Shown here: positions 19,433 to 27,297 of the stretch, one piece after another | How positions within the stretch are numbered: position 1 is the stretch's first letter | Layout: every line of letters starts with the position of its first letter | Translations under genes and position numbers: made by a program | Notes under the pieces: model-generated | Databases searched by the model: none | What the model saw: the letters and a program-made list of their open reading frames with translations, nothing else | Told to the model about the DNA's origin: nothing | Assembly: GCA_965209015.1 (NCBI GenBank) | Contig: OZ242367.1 | Location: 2,046,001-2,110,000, forward strand | Origin: Bin80 sp965209015 | GTDB taxonomy: Bacteria > Bacteroidota > Rhodothermia > Rhodothermales > Bin80 | Direction: 5' to 3' | DNA length: 64,000 bases

Positions 19433-20030
19433 GATACAGATCTGTTACAGATTACATTCTTATTTATATTGCTCTCTCATAGAGGTAACTATGTTTTTAA
19501 GCAAGCCTTTGCAAAAATCCCTTATCGGGAGATTTTAGAAAATTCTGGTTTTTCTTCGGTCTCTGATTAGTCATCTGAACAAATTGGATGTGATTTTAAA
19601 GGGAGCAAATCTTACTCAAGATTCAAATCAAGTCTTTGCTGGGGCAAACTTCTTGGACTTTGGCTTTATATTTTATGTCTCAAAAGGTGTCAAATACAAG
19701 AAATTCGAAACTCTACTTTTTAACTATGAGAAAATATACATGATTTTTATGTTTCCCGTTAGCACGAGTTGTTCTATGGATAGAAGATCTTTCGGATTAT
19801 ACCCACACGAGAGGCAAAACTTGAGCGCATCTTGCCCTCAAGACTGGGATAAGAGACGGAATGTACCAAGAATACTCACCTAAGAAAATACGGTCAATCC
19901 AGACAATTGATGACCAGTGTCAGCCAGAAAATAGCTATGTACCTACTCCCGAATAAGTTACAGCAAACCCTGTAAGAAGCCACCTGATGTTCCGAAGATA
20001 TACCTTCCCTTTCAAGAATATTCCAACTGC
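19433..20030. other. Gene-free region: duplicated leader of the sorting-domain gene
   Basis: 598 bp. Bases 19433-19775 are the counterpart of 15646-15990. No coding sequence is supported on the remainder up to the NYN pseudogene stop. Confidence 0.45.
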
Positions 20031-20811
20031 TTAGTCATGATCCTTCAAAAGTTTGTGGAAATAGTCCCGAATCTTTCTTTTATCATACTCATCAAGTTCA
20101 TTCCCAGTTACTTGACGGGCTTTGGAAAGGAGATGCCCATCAATCTCATGGGGGTAGCCAGCGACCTTTTCTTCCTCGTAGTTCACTTGCCTTTCCCTCG
20201 GGGAGGCTATTAATGACTTCCTGAGCAACGGCTTTGAGGAGATTTCCTTCCTGATTCAATTCGCTGGACTCGGGAGAAGGGGACTTTGAAATAAATGCTT
20301 CTAAATCAGTGGATTTCCACACATGTATGACATCAACTTCTTGACGCAGAAGGTTGGATTGGTTACTCTTTGCAGGCTTGATACCCAACAAATGAACTCG
20401 GATGCCATACTCCTGAGCCATGGTCACTCCTACCCTGATATCTTCATCTCCCGTCAGCAGAACACAACTAGACATGGCCCTGTTGCGTGCCAATGTAATC
20501 ATATCTGTCACGATCAGGGAATCCACACCTTTCTGCTCACCACGACTGTTGATGAGCCCTGGCCGAACTTTGACATTAGATAAACGAACTAGTTCTGTAT
20601 GCTGGGGTGTAGGATGCGGGTAGGCACCATCATACTAGTATATCCGAAGTAGCTCTAACTTTGAATGCTCCTCTGCTACTGTTCTTAACCTACCTTCAAT
20701 CGCAGCATAATTCAACGACACATCTTCTCGCTTAAGCCGCTCCCCAAATAACTCCTTGGTCCCCGCCGCGAAGAGATAACCCGCATCAACAAACACAGCG
20801 AAGCGTTCCAT
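20031..20811 (-). pseudogene. NYN-domain (LabA/DUF88-like) protein, disrupted
   Basis: Reading from ATG at 20811 gives MERFAVFVDAGYLFAAG, then an in-frame TAG near 20640 inside RIY-stop-YDGA where a Trp is expected. The frame continues with KGVDSLIVTDMITLARNR, VLLTGDEDIRVGV and YGIRVHLLGI, the acidic motifs of NYN/PIN-like RNases. Near 20200 the reading frame shifts: the upstream frame ends at RGRKGRWLPP, while another frame carries on (NYEEEKVAGYPHEIDGHLL ... DEYDKRKIRDYF) to a stop at 20031. Two independent lesions make this a pseudogene. It lies downstream of the murF operon terminator. Confidence 0.8.
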
Positions 20812-20824
20812 ACACCGGGAAAAA

Positions 20825-20860
20825 TGAGCAAAAATTAAAGGCCCCCTCAGGGGCCCCTTA
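20825..20860 (-). terminator. Rho-independent terminator downstream of murF operon
   Basis: On the minus strand a GC-rich hairpin, ggcccc (20840-20845) pairing with ggggcc (20850-20855) over a 4-nt loop, is followed by TTTAATTTTTG. It lies about 235 bp beyond the murF stop and just before the NYN pseudogene start. Confidence 0.75.
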
Positions 20861-20909
20861 CTAGAATTGCTTTAATTACGAGCAATTACGACAAACACAC
20901 GGAAAACTA

Positions 20910-20937
20910 TTGACAATGTTCCAATTTTCGGTATAAA
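20910..20937 (+). promoter_or_regulatory. Sigma70-like promoter candidate facing murF 3' end
   Basis: TTGACA at 20910-20915 and TATAAA at 20932-20937 with 16-bp spacing on the plus strand. No plus-strand gene follows; transcription would run antisense into the 3' part of murF. It could drive a small RNA or be a chance match in AT-rich DNA. Bacteroidota often use a different consensus. Confidence 0.3.
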
Positions 20938-21095
20938 ACTTTTCTCTGTGAATTCCCCTCAGATCAAGTTTAATCTTATTGAACCGCTTGAATATCCCAA
21001 AATCATGGGATTAACAGGCCAAAGAACAGGCTTAGGCTGCCTCAGGGACATTAGCGCTAACTTGTTTGCGATCAATTATTTTGGGTTTTATGGAA

Positions 21096-22400
21096 TCACT
21101 CAATGGATAACCATGCCTCGTTTTGACGGGGAAGAACAGATTCCGGTGATACTTGCTCCGAAAGTAGAGCCTTGCTGATACGTTCCATTCGTGCTCCCTG
21201 AGAGCCCTTGACCAAAATCACATCTCCATGTTCGGGTAGATAGATCCTTCCATGAATAAGCTCCGATGCGAGCTCCTCTGAACTGTAAAAGCCACATACA
21301 TTTCTCCTTAACTCTGAAGATAACTCCTCCGCTCCGATCTCCATCCGCGACCCACAGCAATAGACATGATCTGCAATCGTAGAAGCTTTTCTCAAAATTG
21401 CGCCATGCGCCTTCTGTTCAGAATCGCCTAACTCTAACATATCACCCAGAAACGCGATTCTTCGTTTGGCAGTCTGCTGACGTAACACATTCAGCGCAAT
21501 ATGCATGGCGTCTGGACTGGCATTGTAGGAATCATCAATTAACAGCGCCCCTCCCCTTGCGGGGAGCCGATTCAGTCGTCCTTTTTCCGGTTTGAGTCCA
21601 CTTAAGGCTTCGTTGATCATTCTCGGATCTATCCCCACAGCGATTCCCGCAGAAAAAGCGGCCAGCATAATATATATGACATGCTCCCCAAGCAAGGAAA
21701 TCTTCGCCTGGATGTCCCGAGGGGTAACATCTGCATTGGCAACTGTGCCATACATCAGAGTTTGACCTCCACATTCGACAGCCATCGCACGAGTGTACTC
21801 ATCATCTGCATTTAAGCAGGCTACACCTGTTGTCCCAAGTGCCCGAACAAGTTCACTCTTTTCCTCTTGGACCCCCTCTATTGAACCAAGCGTTTCCAAA
21901 TGAACGCCGCGAACATTCGTGACAATTGATAGGTCTGGACGAAAATACTCGCAGATTTCTTTCAGATCCCCCTTATTTCTGGCACCCATCTCCAGTACAA
22001 GGCGTGTATTGGGTTGGAGATCAGTATTTGCTACCGTGAGGGATAAGCCCAATAAGGTATTCAAGTTGCCAACCGAAGAGGTAACAGGACCTGAGGTCTG
22101 CATAACCTGGGTGACAGCATTACGGGTTGTGGTCTTACCGACAGAGCCCGTAATGGCAATCACCTGAGCATTTGCACTCTTTATCTTATTGCGGGCAATT
22201 TGGGCGAGATAAGCAATTGAATCTTGAACGAGCGTTATCCTGTCTTGAGATACATGCGCCAGCGCCCGCTCAACGATAGCTCCACGCGCACCCTTGAGGA
22301 TTGCCTCATGGACAAAATCATGTCCATCATAGCGATCTCCACGAATCGCTACATAAGTATCTCCTTCGCGTAATGTGCGTGTATCCGTTGAAAACGTCAT
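21096..22400 (-). CDS. murF: UDP-N-acetylmuramoyl-tripeptide--D-alanyl-D-alanine ligase
   Basis: 434 aa. The N-terminus is STDTRTLREGDTYVAIRGDR, the Mur-ligase domain entry. The ATP P-loop is ITGSVGKTTTRNAV at about 79-92, followed by LVLEMGARNKGD, VTNVRGVHLETLGS and LLIDDSYNASPDAM. It adds D-Ala-D-Ala to the UDP-MurNAc-tripeptide in cytoplasmic peptidoglycan synthesis. The start overlaps the ddl stop as ATGA, so its substrate-forming partner is translationally coupled. The N-terminal domain is a few dozen residues shorter than in E. coli MurF, but no earlier start is available before the overlap. Confidence 0.93.
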   Translation of the reverse strand: MTFSTDTRTLREGDTYVAIRGDRYDGHDFVHEAILKGARGAIVERALAHVSQDRITLVQDSIAYLAQIARNKIKSANAQVIAITGSVGKTTTRNAVTQVMQTSGPVTSSVGNLNTLLGLSLTVANTDLQPNTRLVLEMGARNKGDLKEICEYFRPDLSIVTNVRGVHLETLGSIEGVQEEKSELVRALGTTGVACLNADDEYTRAMAVECGGQTLMYGTVANADVTPRDIQAKISLLGEHVIYIMLAAFSAGIAVGIDPRMINEALSGLKPEKGRLNRLPARGGALLIDDSYNASPDAMHIALNVLRQQTAKRRIAFLGDMLELGDSEQKAHGAILRKASTIADHVYCCGSRMEIGAEELSSELRRNVCGFYSSEELASELIHGRIYLPEHGDVILVKGSQGARMERISKALLSEQVSPESVLPRQNEAWLSIE

Positions 22401-23533
22401 GATTGTAGGAAAGTCAACTGAGAGCGTCGTTCATGGGCATCAAACGCATCTTGAATTAATGCGTCAATAAGCTCGGAAAATGAGATACCAGAATGATTCC
22501 AGAGAGAGGGATACATACTCACCGAAGTGAATCCAGGAATCGTATTGACTTCGTTCACTAATACCCGATGATTCTCCTCAAGAAAAAAATCTACACGCGC
22601 CATCCCGCGACACTCGAGTACCGTACATACTTTACGGGCTGTATCCTGAATCTCCTGCATTACCTTCTCTGGCAAGGATGTCGGAATGAGGAGGTCCGTT
22701 GCGGACTCATCTATGTACTTTGCCTCGTAAGAATAAAACGATGCCCTAGTCCTAATTTCACCGCAAATAGAAACTTGGGAGGGATTTCTGCCCAAGACAG
22801 CACATTCAATCTCGCGCCCTTTAATTGCCTCTTCAACCAACACCTTATCATCATACTGGAAGGCAAGCTCCACGGCTGGCTGATATTCATTCAATGATTC
22901 AACACGAGTGATTCCAACCGATGATCCAGTATTTGAAGGCTTCACAAAGAGAACGGGACCAAGTCTTCGTGCCAAATATTCATAGCTTGGAACATTGATT
23001 TCTCTATTACGGATGACGCTAAATTTGGGGACGGCCATGCCTGCGTCTCGCAAAAGACGTTTGGACACATCTTTATCCATGCATACCGATGATCCGAGAA
23101 TCCCTGCCCCAACACAGGGAATCCCATACATTTGAAGTAATCCTTGAATTGCACCATCCTCTCCATTCGCTCCATGGAGAACTGGAAATGCAACATCCAC
23201 ATGTACCGATTCTTTTGATCCTTCTACGGGCTCTAACAGACCATCAGAGTTAAGAAATACCTGCTCTCCTTGGCGGTTCAAATCAAAATTTGGTGCTCCA
23301 GATTCCATGATTGAATTGACTCGAATCCACTTTCCGTCTGGATCAATACGAACCAAGGTGACGTGATAACGCTTGAGATTTATAGCACGATAGATACTCG
23401 TAGCTGAAAGAACAGAAATTTCGTGTTCAACTGACTGCCCTCCAAAGAGGAGGACAACATGTGGCAGGGATAAATTTGGATGCGCTGTCACGGCTGGTGC
23501 TCTACTAAATGTCCTTTGTTGTAAATAGCCCAT
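22397..23533 (-). CDS. ddl: D-alanine--D-alanine ligase
   Basis: 378 aa. It opens into HVVLLFGGQSVEHEISVLSA, the N-terminal Ddl signature. ATP-grasp motifs follow: KPSNTGSSVGITRVE, GREIECAVLG, GMARVDFFLEEN and the metal/active-site VNEVNTIPGFTSVSMYP. It makes D-Ala-D-Ala for MurF, encoded immediately downstream with an ATGA overlap. The annotated ATG overlaps the 3' end of pyrC by 46 bp and adds about 24 residues before the conserved core. No later ATG precedes the core, so this start is kept. Confidence 0.92.
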   Translation of the reverse strand: MGYLQQRTFSRAPAVTAHPNLSLPHVVLLFGGQSVEHEISVLSATSIYRAINLKRYHVTLVRIDPDGKWIRVNSIMESGAPNFDLNRQGEQVFLNSDGLLEPVEGSKESVHVDVAFPVLHGANGEDGAIQGLLQMYGIPCVGAGILGSSVCMDKDVSKRLLRDAGMAVPKFSVIRNREINVPSYEYLARRLGPVLFVKPSNTGSSVGITRVESLNEYQPAVELAFQYDDKVLVEEAIKGREIECAVLGRNPSQVSICGEIRTRASFYSYEAKYIDESATDLLIPTSLPEKVMQEIQDTARKVCTVLECRGMARVDFFLEENHRVLVNEVNTIPGFTSVSMYPSLWNHSGISFSELIDALIQDAFDAHERRSQLTFLQS

Positions 23534-24774
23534 GCCCGCCCAGTCATGGATGTGCCTACAAATGGAGTATTTCGACTCTTGGAATGAATATGTTCTGATT
23601 CAAAGGTCCAGCGACTCGTCGCATCGAAAATTGTCAGATTGGCCTTTGCATCAGGTTCAAGCACAGGCAGATCAAGTCCCAGAATTCTACGGGGAGCAAT
23701 GCATAACTTATACACTGCCTCAGCAACACTTAACAGTTGAGTAGCGATAAGATGTTGACCCGTGAGTCCCCAGGCCGTTTCAAGGCCTATAATTCCGAAT
23801 GGGGCGGTAGCAAAATCGGTCTCTTTCTCAAAGGCAGCATGAGGAGCATGATCAGTACAAATTGCATCAAGAGTTCCATCACAGATTCCATCCCGAATCG
23901 CTTCCACATCCTCTGCTGTCCTTAGAGGTGGATGCATTTTTGTGTGAGCATCAAGGCCAGATTGCTCAACCGCTTCATCGGTTAGTGAAAAATGATGAGT
24001 GCATGCCTCCGCAGTTACATGGATTCCCTTTGCTTTTGCCTCTCGAATCATGGCAGTTGATCGAGCAGTAGATACATGGGCGACATGCAAGTGCCCGCCG
24101 GTGAACTCTGCTAACATAAGGTCCCGCGCAAGCATGGACTCCTCAGAAAATGTAGGGATTGGTGTCAAGCCCAGATGCGTGGAAATAAGTCCCTCGTTCA
24201 TATGCCCCTTAGGACCAAGAAAAAGATCCTCCATATGATTGATGATCGGCTTCCCTACAACCTTGGCATATTCAAGAGCACGGCGCATCAAGCTCCCATC
24301 TTGTACAGGGGCGCCATCATCACTGAATCCAACAGCCCCAGTGGAAGCTAATTCAGCCATCTCAGATAAACTCTTCCCTAAACGTCCGCGAGAAACACAG
24401 GCGATGGGGTGGAGATCTACCGGTAATTCTTCCGCTCGCTTGATCAGTGAGTGAACGGCTTCGCGATTGTCAATGGGAGGTGTTGTATTTGGCATACATG
24501 CAACTGCCGTAAAACCTCCAAATGCTGCAGCTCGGCAGCCAGTTTCAATCGTTTCCTTATGCTCTTCCCCAGGATCACGAAAATGAACATGCATATCCAT
24601 CCAGCCAGGAGAAACCATTCGGCCCTCAGCTTCAAATATTGGCTCACCAGAAACTCTGAGTTCAGTCCCTATTTCTGCAATCATGCCGCCCTGAATACGC
24701 ACATCTCCACGCTCAATTTTTCCGCTTACCGGGTCAAGAAGTAATCCGTTTTGAATGAGAAGATCTGGTGTCAT
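23488..24774 (-). CDS. pyrC: Dihydroorotase (class I type)
   Basis: 428 aa. Amidohydrolase motifs: DMHVHFRDPGEEHKET with the HxH pair at about 59-61, ACMPNTTPPIDN, the HVSTARS segment near 230, and CTDHAPH near 305-311. It cyclises carbamoyl aspartate to dihydroorotate in pyrimidine synthesis. Length and motifs fit the class I, PyrC/AllB-like group. It is the first gene of pyrC-ddl-murF and is divergent from the response regulator gene, separated by about 180 bp. Confidence 0.92.
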   Translation of the reverse strand: MTPDLLIQNGLLLDPVSGKIERGDVRIQGGMIAEIGTELRVSGEPIFEAEGRMVSPGWMDMHVHFRDPGEEHKETIETGCRAAAFGGFTAVACMPNTTPPIDNREAVHSLIKRAEELPVDLHPIACVSRGRLGKSLSEMAELASTGAVGFSDDGAPVQDGSLMRRALEYAKVVGKPIINHMEDLFLGPKGHMNEGLISTHLGLTPIPTFSEESMLARDLMLAEFTGGHLHVAHVSTARSTAMIREAKAKGIHVTAEACTHHFSLTDEAVEQSGLDAHTKMHPPLRTAEDVEAIRDGICDGTLDAICTDHAPHAAFEKETDFATAPFGIIGLETAWGLTGQHLIATQLLSVAEAVYKLCIAPRRILGLDLPVLEPDAKANLTIFDATSRWTFESEHIHSKSRNTPFVGTSMTGRAWAIYNKGHLVEHQP

Positions 24775-24953
24775 GCAGTAGATGATCTAGCTTAATGATG
24801 ATGAAGATACATATTTTGAGGTTATACTCTCCACGAAACAATTGAATCATTTTACGGTTATTTCTCGGGAAAATAACGCTTAAACTCATTCCCCTGCTTG
24901 ACCGATTACTCATTCGCTCCTAGCGACAACCAAACTCTCATACTTGATCATCC

Positions 24954-25682
24954 ATGCCACGAAAAACCAAAGAAAAACACGAAATTAACATTCTGATTGT
25001 TGAAGACGAAGAAGATATTGCTGAAATTACCCGCCACTTTCTGGAAAAAGCAGGCTATAGCGTTGATGTAGCTTACGACGGTCAGCAAGCTCTCAGTCAG
25101 ATCCAACCTTGGACCGACTTGGTAATCCTGGATGTCATGCTTCCAAAACTTGATGGGTTTGAGGTATGCCAACAACTCCGCTCAAAAGCAGCTACAGAAG
25201 ACATTCCTATTATCTTCCTCACCGCTAAGTCGGAAGATGAAGATCATGTGCGCGGTTTAATGCTCGGTGGCGATGATTACCTAACCAAGCCTACTTCAAT
25301 GGAAGTGATCTTGGCACGAGTACAATCAGCCCTCCGAAGGTCACAGGTTAGTGAAATTAAAACGATTGAGATTTTAGGGCTTACCCTCTATGTGGACGAG
25401 TACCGGGCTGAGTTTGAAGGGAAAGATCTTGGTCTCACTCTGACTGAGTTTGAACTGCTAAAATTCTTGATTAAACATCCTCGACAAGCCTACCACCGCA
25501 AAGAATTGTTAGAAACGATTTGGAAAGATTCTATGATGGTCACCAATCGAACCGTTGACGCTCATATGAAAAATCTGCGCGAGAAATTGGGAGACTTTGC
25601 CAAGTACATTCAAACTGTACGAGGCGTTGGATACCGCTTCAATAATGAATCCTCCACAGCAGATGGACACGAACATAGCTGA
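24954..25682 (+). CDS. OmpR/PhoB-family response regulator
   Basis: 242 aa. Receiver domain about 11-125 with acidic pocket VEDEED (E17-D18), phosphoacceptor D60 in VILDVMLPKLDGFEV, and the conserved Lys in DDYLTKPTS. Winged-helix DNA-binding domain at about 140-232 (LTLTEFELLKFL, NRTVDAHMKNLREKLG, TVRGVGYRF). It is followed 15 bp later by the histidine kinase gene, so the two form a two-component system. The regulated genes are unknown. The first seven residues are lysine-rich. Confidence 0.92.
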   Translation: MPRKTKEKHEINILIVEDEEDIAEITRHFLEKAGYSVDVAYDGQQALSQIQPWTDLVILDVMLPKLDGFEVCQQLRSKAATEDIPIIFLTAKSEDEDHVRGLMLGGDDYLTKPTSMEVILARVQSALRRSQVSEIKTIEILGLTLYVDEYRAEFEGKDLGLTLTEFELLKFLIKHPRQAYHRKELLETIWKDSMMVTNRTVDAHMKNLREKLGDFAKYIQTVRGVGYRFNNESSTADGHEHS

Positions 25683-25697
25683 CATTACAAAAGGCTG

Positions 25698-27185
25698 ATG
25701 GCATGGCCATCCTACACCAGTAAATCCAGATTCCCGGCACGAGCGCCTGTACGGACATGGATGTTTCTTACGTTTGCCATTTTTGTTGGGATTGCCGCAG
25801 GTGGCGTGGGGTTCTATGTAACACTGGATTTAAGTAATCAAATTCGAAAGGCAGCCCATGTGTCACATCTTGTAGATACAGAGCAAATTGCCTCAATCTT
25901 ATTATCTACTGGTCTGGACTCAACCGCATCTCGTAACTGGCTTAATGAATCCAGTCCAGCCATAGCAACACTCCTTCAGCTTGAAAATCTTCATGTATTT
26001 GTTGGGCACGGAGATTCACTCTATTGGAAGAATGATCCACTGGAAGATTTTATCAGGCAGGATATTCTCGCAAGCACCCCGGCTGATGAGCCTTTTTTTG
26101 ACGTGATTCCCATTCAGAATGGGGATAGAGTGAAAGTAGGTGCTGTTCGTGAGGGAGAGACGGTTATAGGATTAGTGCGCCCTGTAAGTGCTCTCTACGT
26201 ATTGGTTGCTAATTTGCGTGACAAGATGATCGGGGGGATTGGGCTCACATTATTTATGTCAATTCTTGGTGCTTGGGTCGCGTCCGCGCAGGTAACGAAA
26301 CCCCTCCAAACGATCATGAGTGCCACCCGACGTATTATCGCAGGCGAGTATGGTACTCCAATTCGTGTATCCTCCCGAACCGCAGAATTTCAAGACCTTG
26401 GGCATCACCTTCAACATATGTCCAAAATTTATACAGAAAAGATCTACGAACTCGAGGATCTCACCCGGCTGCAAAATGAGTTCATCAGTAATGTGTCTCA
26501 TGAAGTTCGCAACCCTATTTTTGCCATCAGCGGATTCTTGGAAGCTCTGGGAGCCTCCAAGCTTTCCAAAGAAAATCGCCAAAGATATACCGCGAGGGGG
26601 CTACTTAATTTGAAGCGTCTCAGTAATCTATTTAGTTCTCTCATCGAAATTGCCAGACTGGAGAATCGGGACCAGCCCCTTCGTGCTTCAAGATTTAACC
26701 TTGCCGAGCTTGTGTTGGATACAGAAGAGATGCTCTCCTATCAGGCTCAGAGGAAAGGACTGCAGCTTGTGTTTGACCGTGAAGATCTTTGGGTCTATGC
26801 GGACGAAGATCTGATCCGAAGTGTCTTTGTGAATCTGGTTGACAATGCGATTCGATATAGCAAAGCTGGGACGGTCCGTTGTCATTTTCAACAACGTCTC
26901 AAAAAAGTTCGAATTGAAATTATTGATGAAGGTCAGGGAATACCTGTGGAGCATTTGAGTTTGATCTTTGAGCGCTTTCATCGAGTAGATCTTGCTCGAT
27001 CGCGACAAGATGGTGGATCTGGACTTGGTTTGGCAATTGTGAAACAAATTTTGCTGGAGCATGGAGAGAGCATTCATGTTGAGAGTATTCTTGGACGTGG
27101 ATCCCGCTTCTGGTTTGAACTTCCCTGGGAACCTAAAATCCCCGAATCTACAGGAACCGTTTCAGGTGAAAACGGTAGCACTTAG
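25698..27185 (+). CDS. Membrane sensor histidine kinase
   Basis: 495 aa. TM1 about 20-45, an extracytoplasmic sensor segment of about 130 residues without a recognised family, TM2 about 176-200, a HAMP region at 200-255 (TKPLQTIMSATRRIIAGEYG), HisKA with the phosphorylated His in NEFISNVSHEVRNPIFAISG, and HATPase_c with the N box VFVNLVDNAIRYS, IIDEGQGIP and GGSGLGLAIVKQIL. It autophosphorylates and passes phosphate to the regulator encoded directly upstream. The signal sensed is unknown. Confidence 0.92.
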   Translation: MAWPSYTSKSRFPARAPVRTWMFLTFAIFVGIAAGGVGFYVTLDLSNQIRKAAHVSHLVDTEQIASILLSTGLDSTASRNWLNESSPAIATLLQLENLHVFVGHGDSLYWKNDPLEDFIRQDILASTPADEPFFDVIPIQNGDRVKVGAVREGETVIGLVRPVSALYVLVANLRDKMIGGIGLTLFMSILGAWVASAQVTKPLQTIMSATRRIIAGEYGTPIRVSSRTAEFQDLGHHLQHMSKIYTEKIYELEDLTRLQNEFISNVSHEVRNPIFAISGFLEALGASKLSKENRQRYTARGLLNLKRLSNLFSSLIEIARLENRDQPLRASRFNLAELVLDTEEMLSYQAQRKGLQLVFDREDLWVYADEDLIRSVFVNLVDNAIRYSKAGTVRCHFQQRLKKVRIEIIDEGQGIPVEHLSLIFERFHRVDLARSRQDGGSGLGLAIVKQILLEHGESIHVESILGRGSRFWFELPWEPKIPESTGTVSGENGST

Positions 27186-27297
27186 GACTAAATGCTTAAC
27201 GAAACATCTCATCCTAGGCAGATATCGCCGTGAGTGTAGCCTCCCCGAGACCACTCTTTATATTGTAACGTGAGCGTTTTTTGTTATCTTCTTCTAC

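Noticed and set aside
20600..20660. Stop-codon reassignment or readthrough, suggested by TAG at Trp positions in the NYN and istB frames.
   Set aside because: All the housekeeping genes use ordinary stops and read cleanly, and both affected genes have additional lesions, so decay is the simpler explanation.
20948..21178. 76-codon plus-strand frame after the candidate promoter.
   Set aside because: Starts with GTG, overlaps murF in antisense and has no recognisable features.
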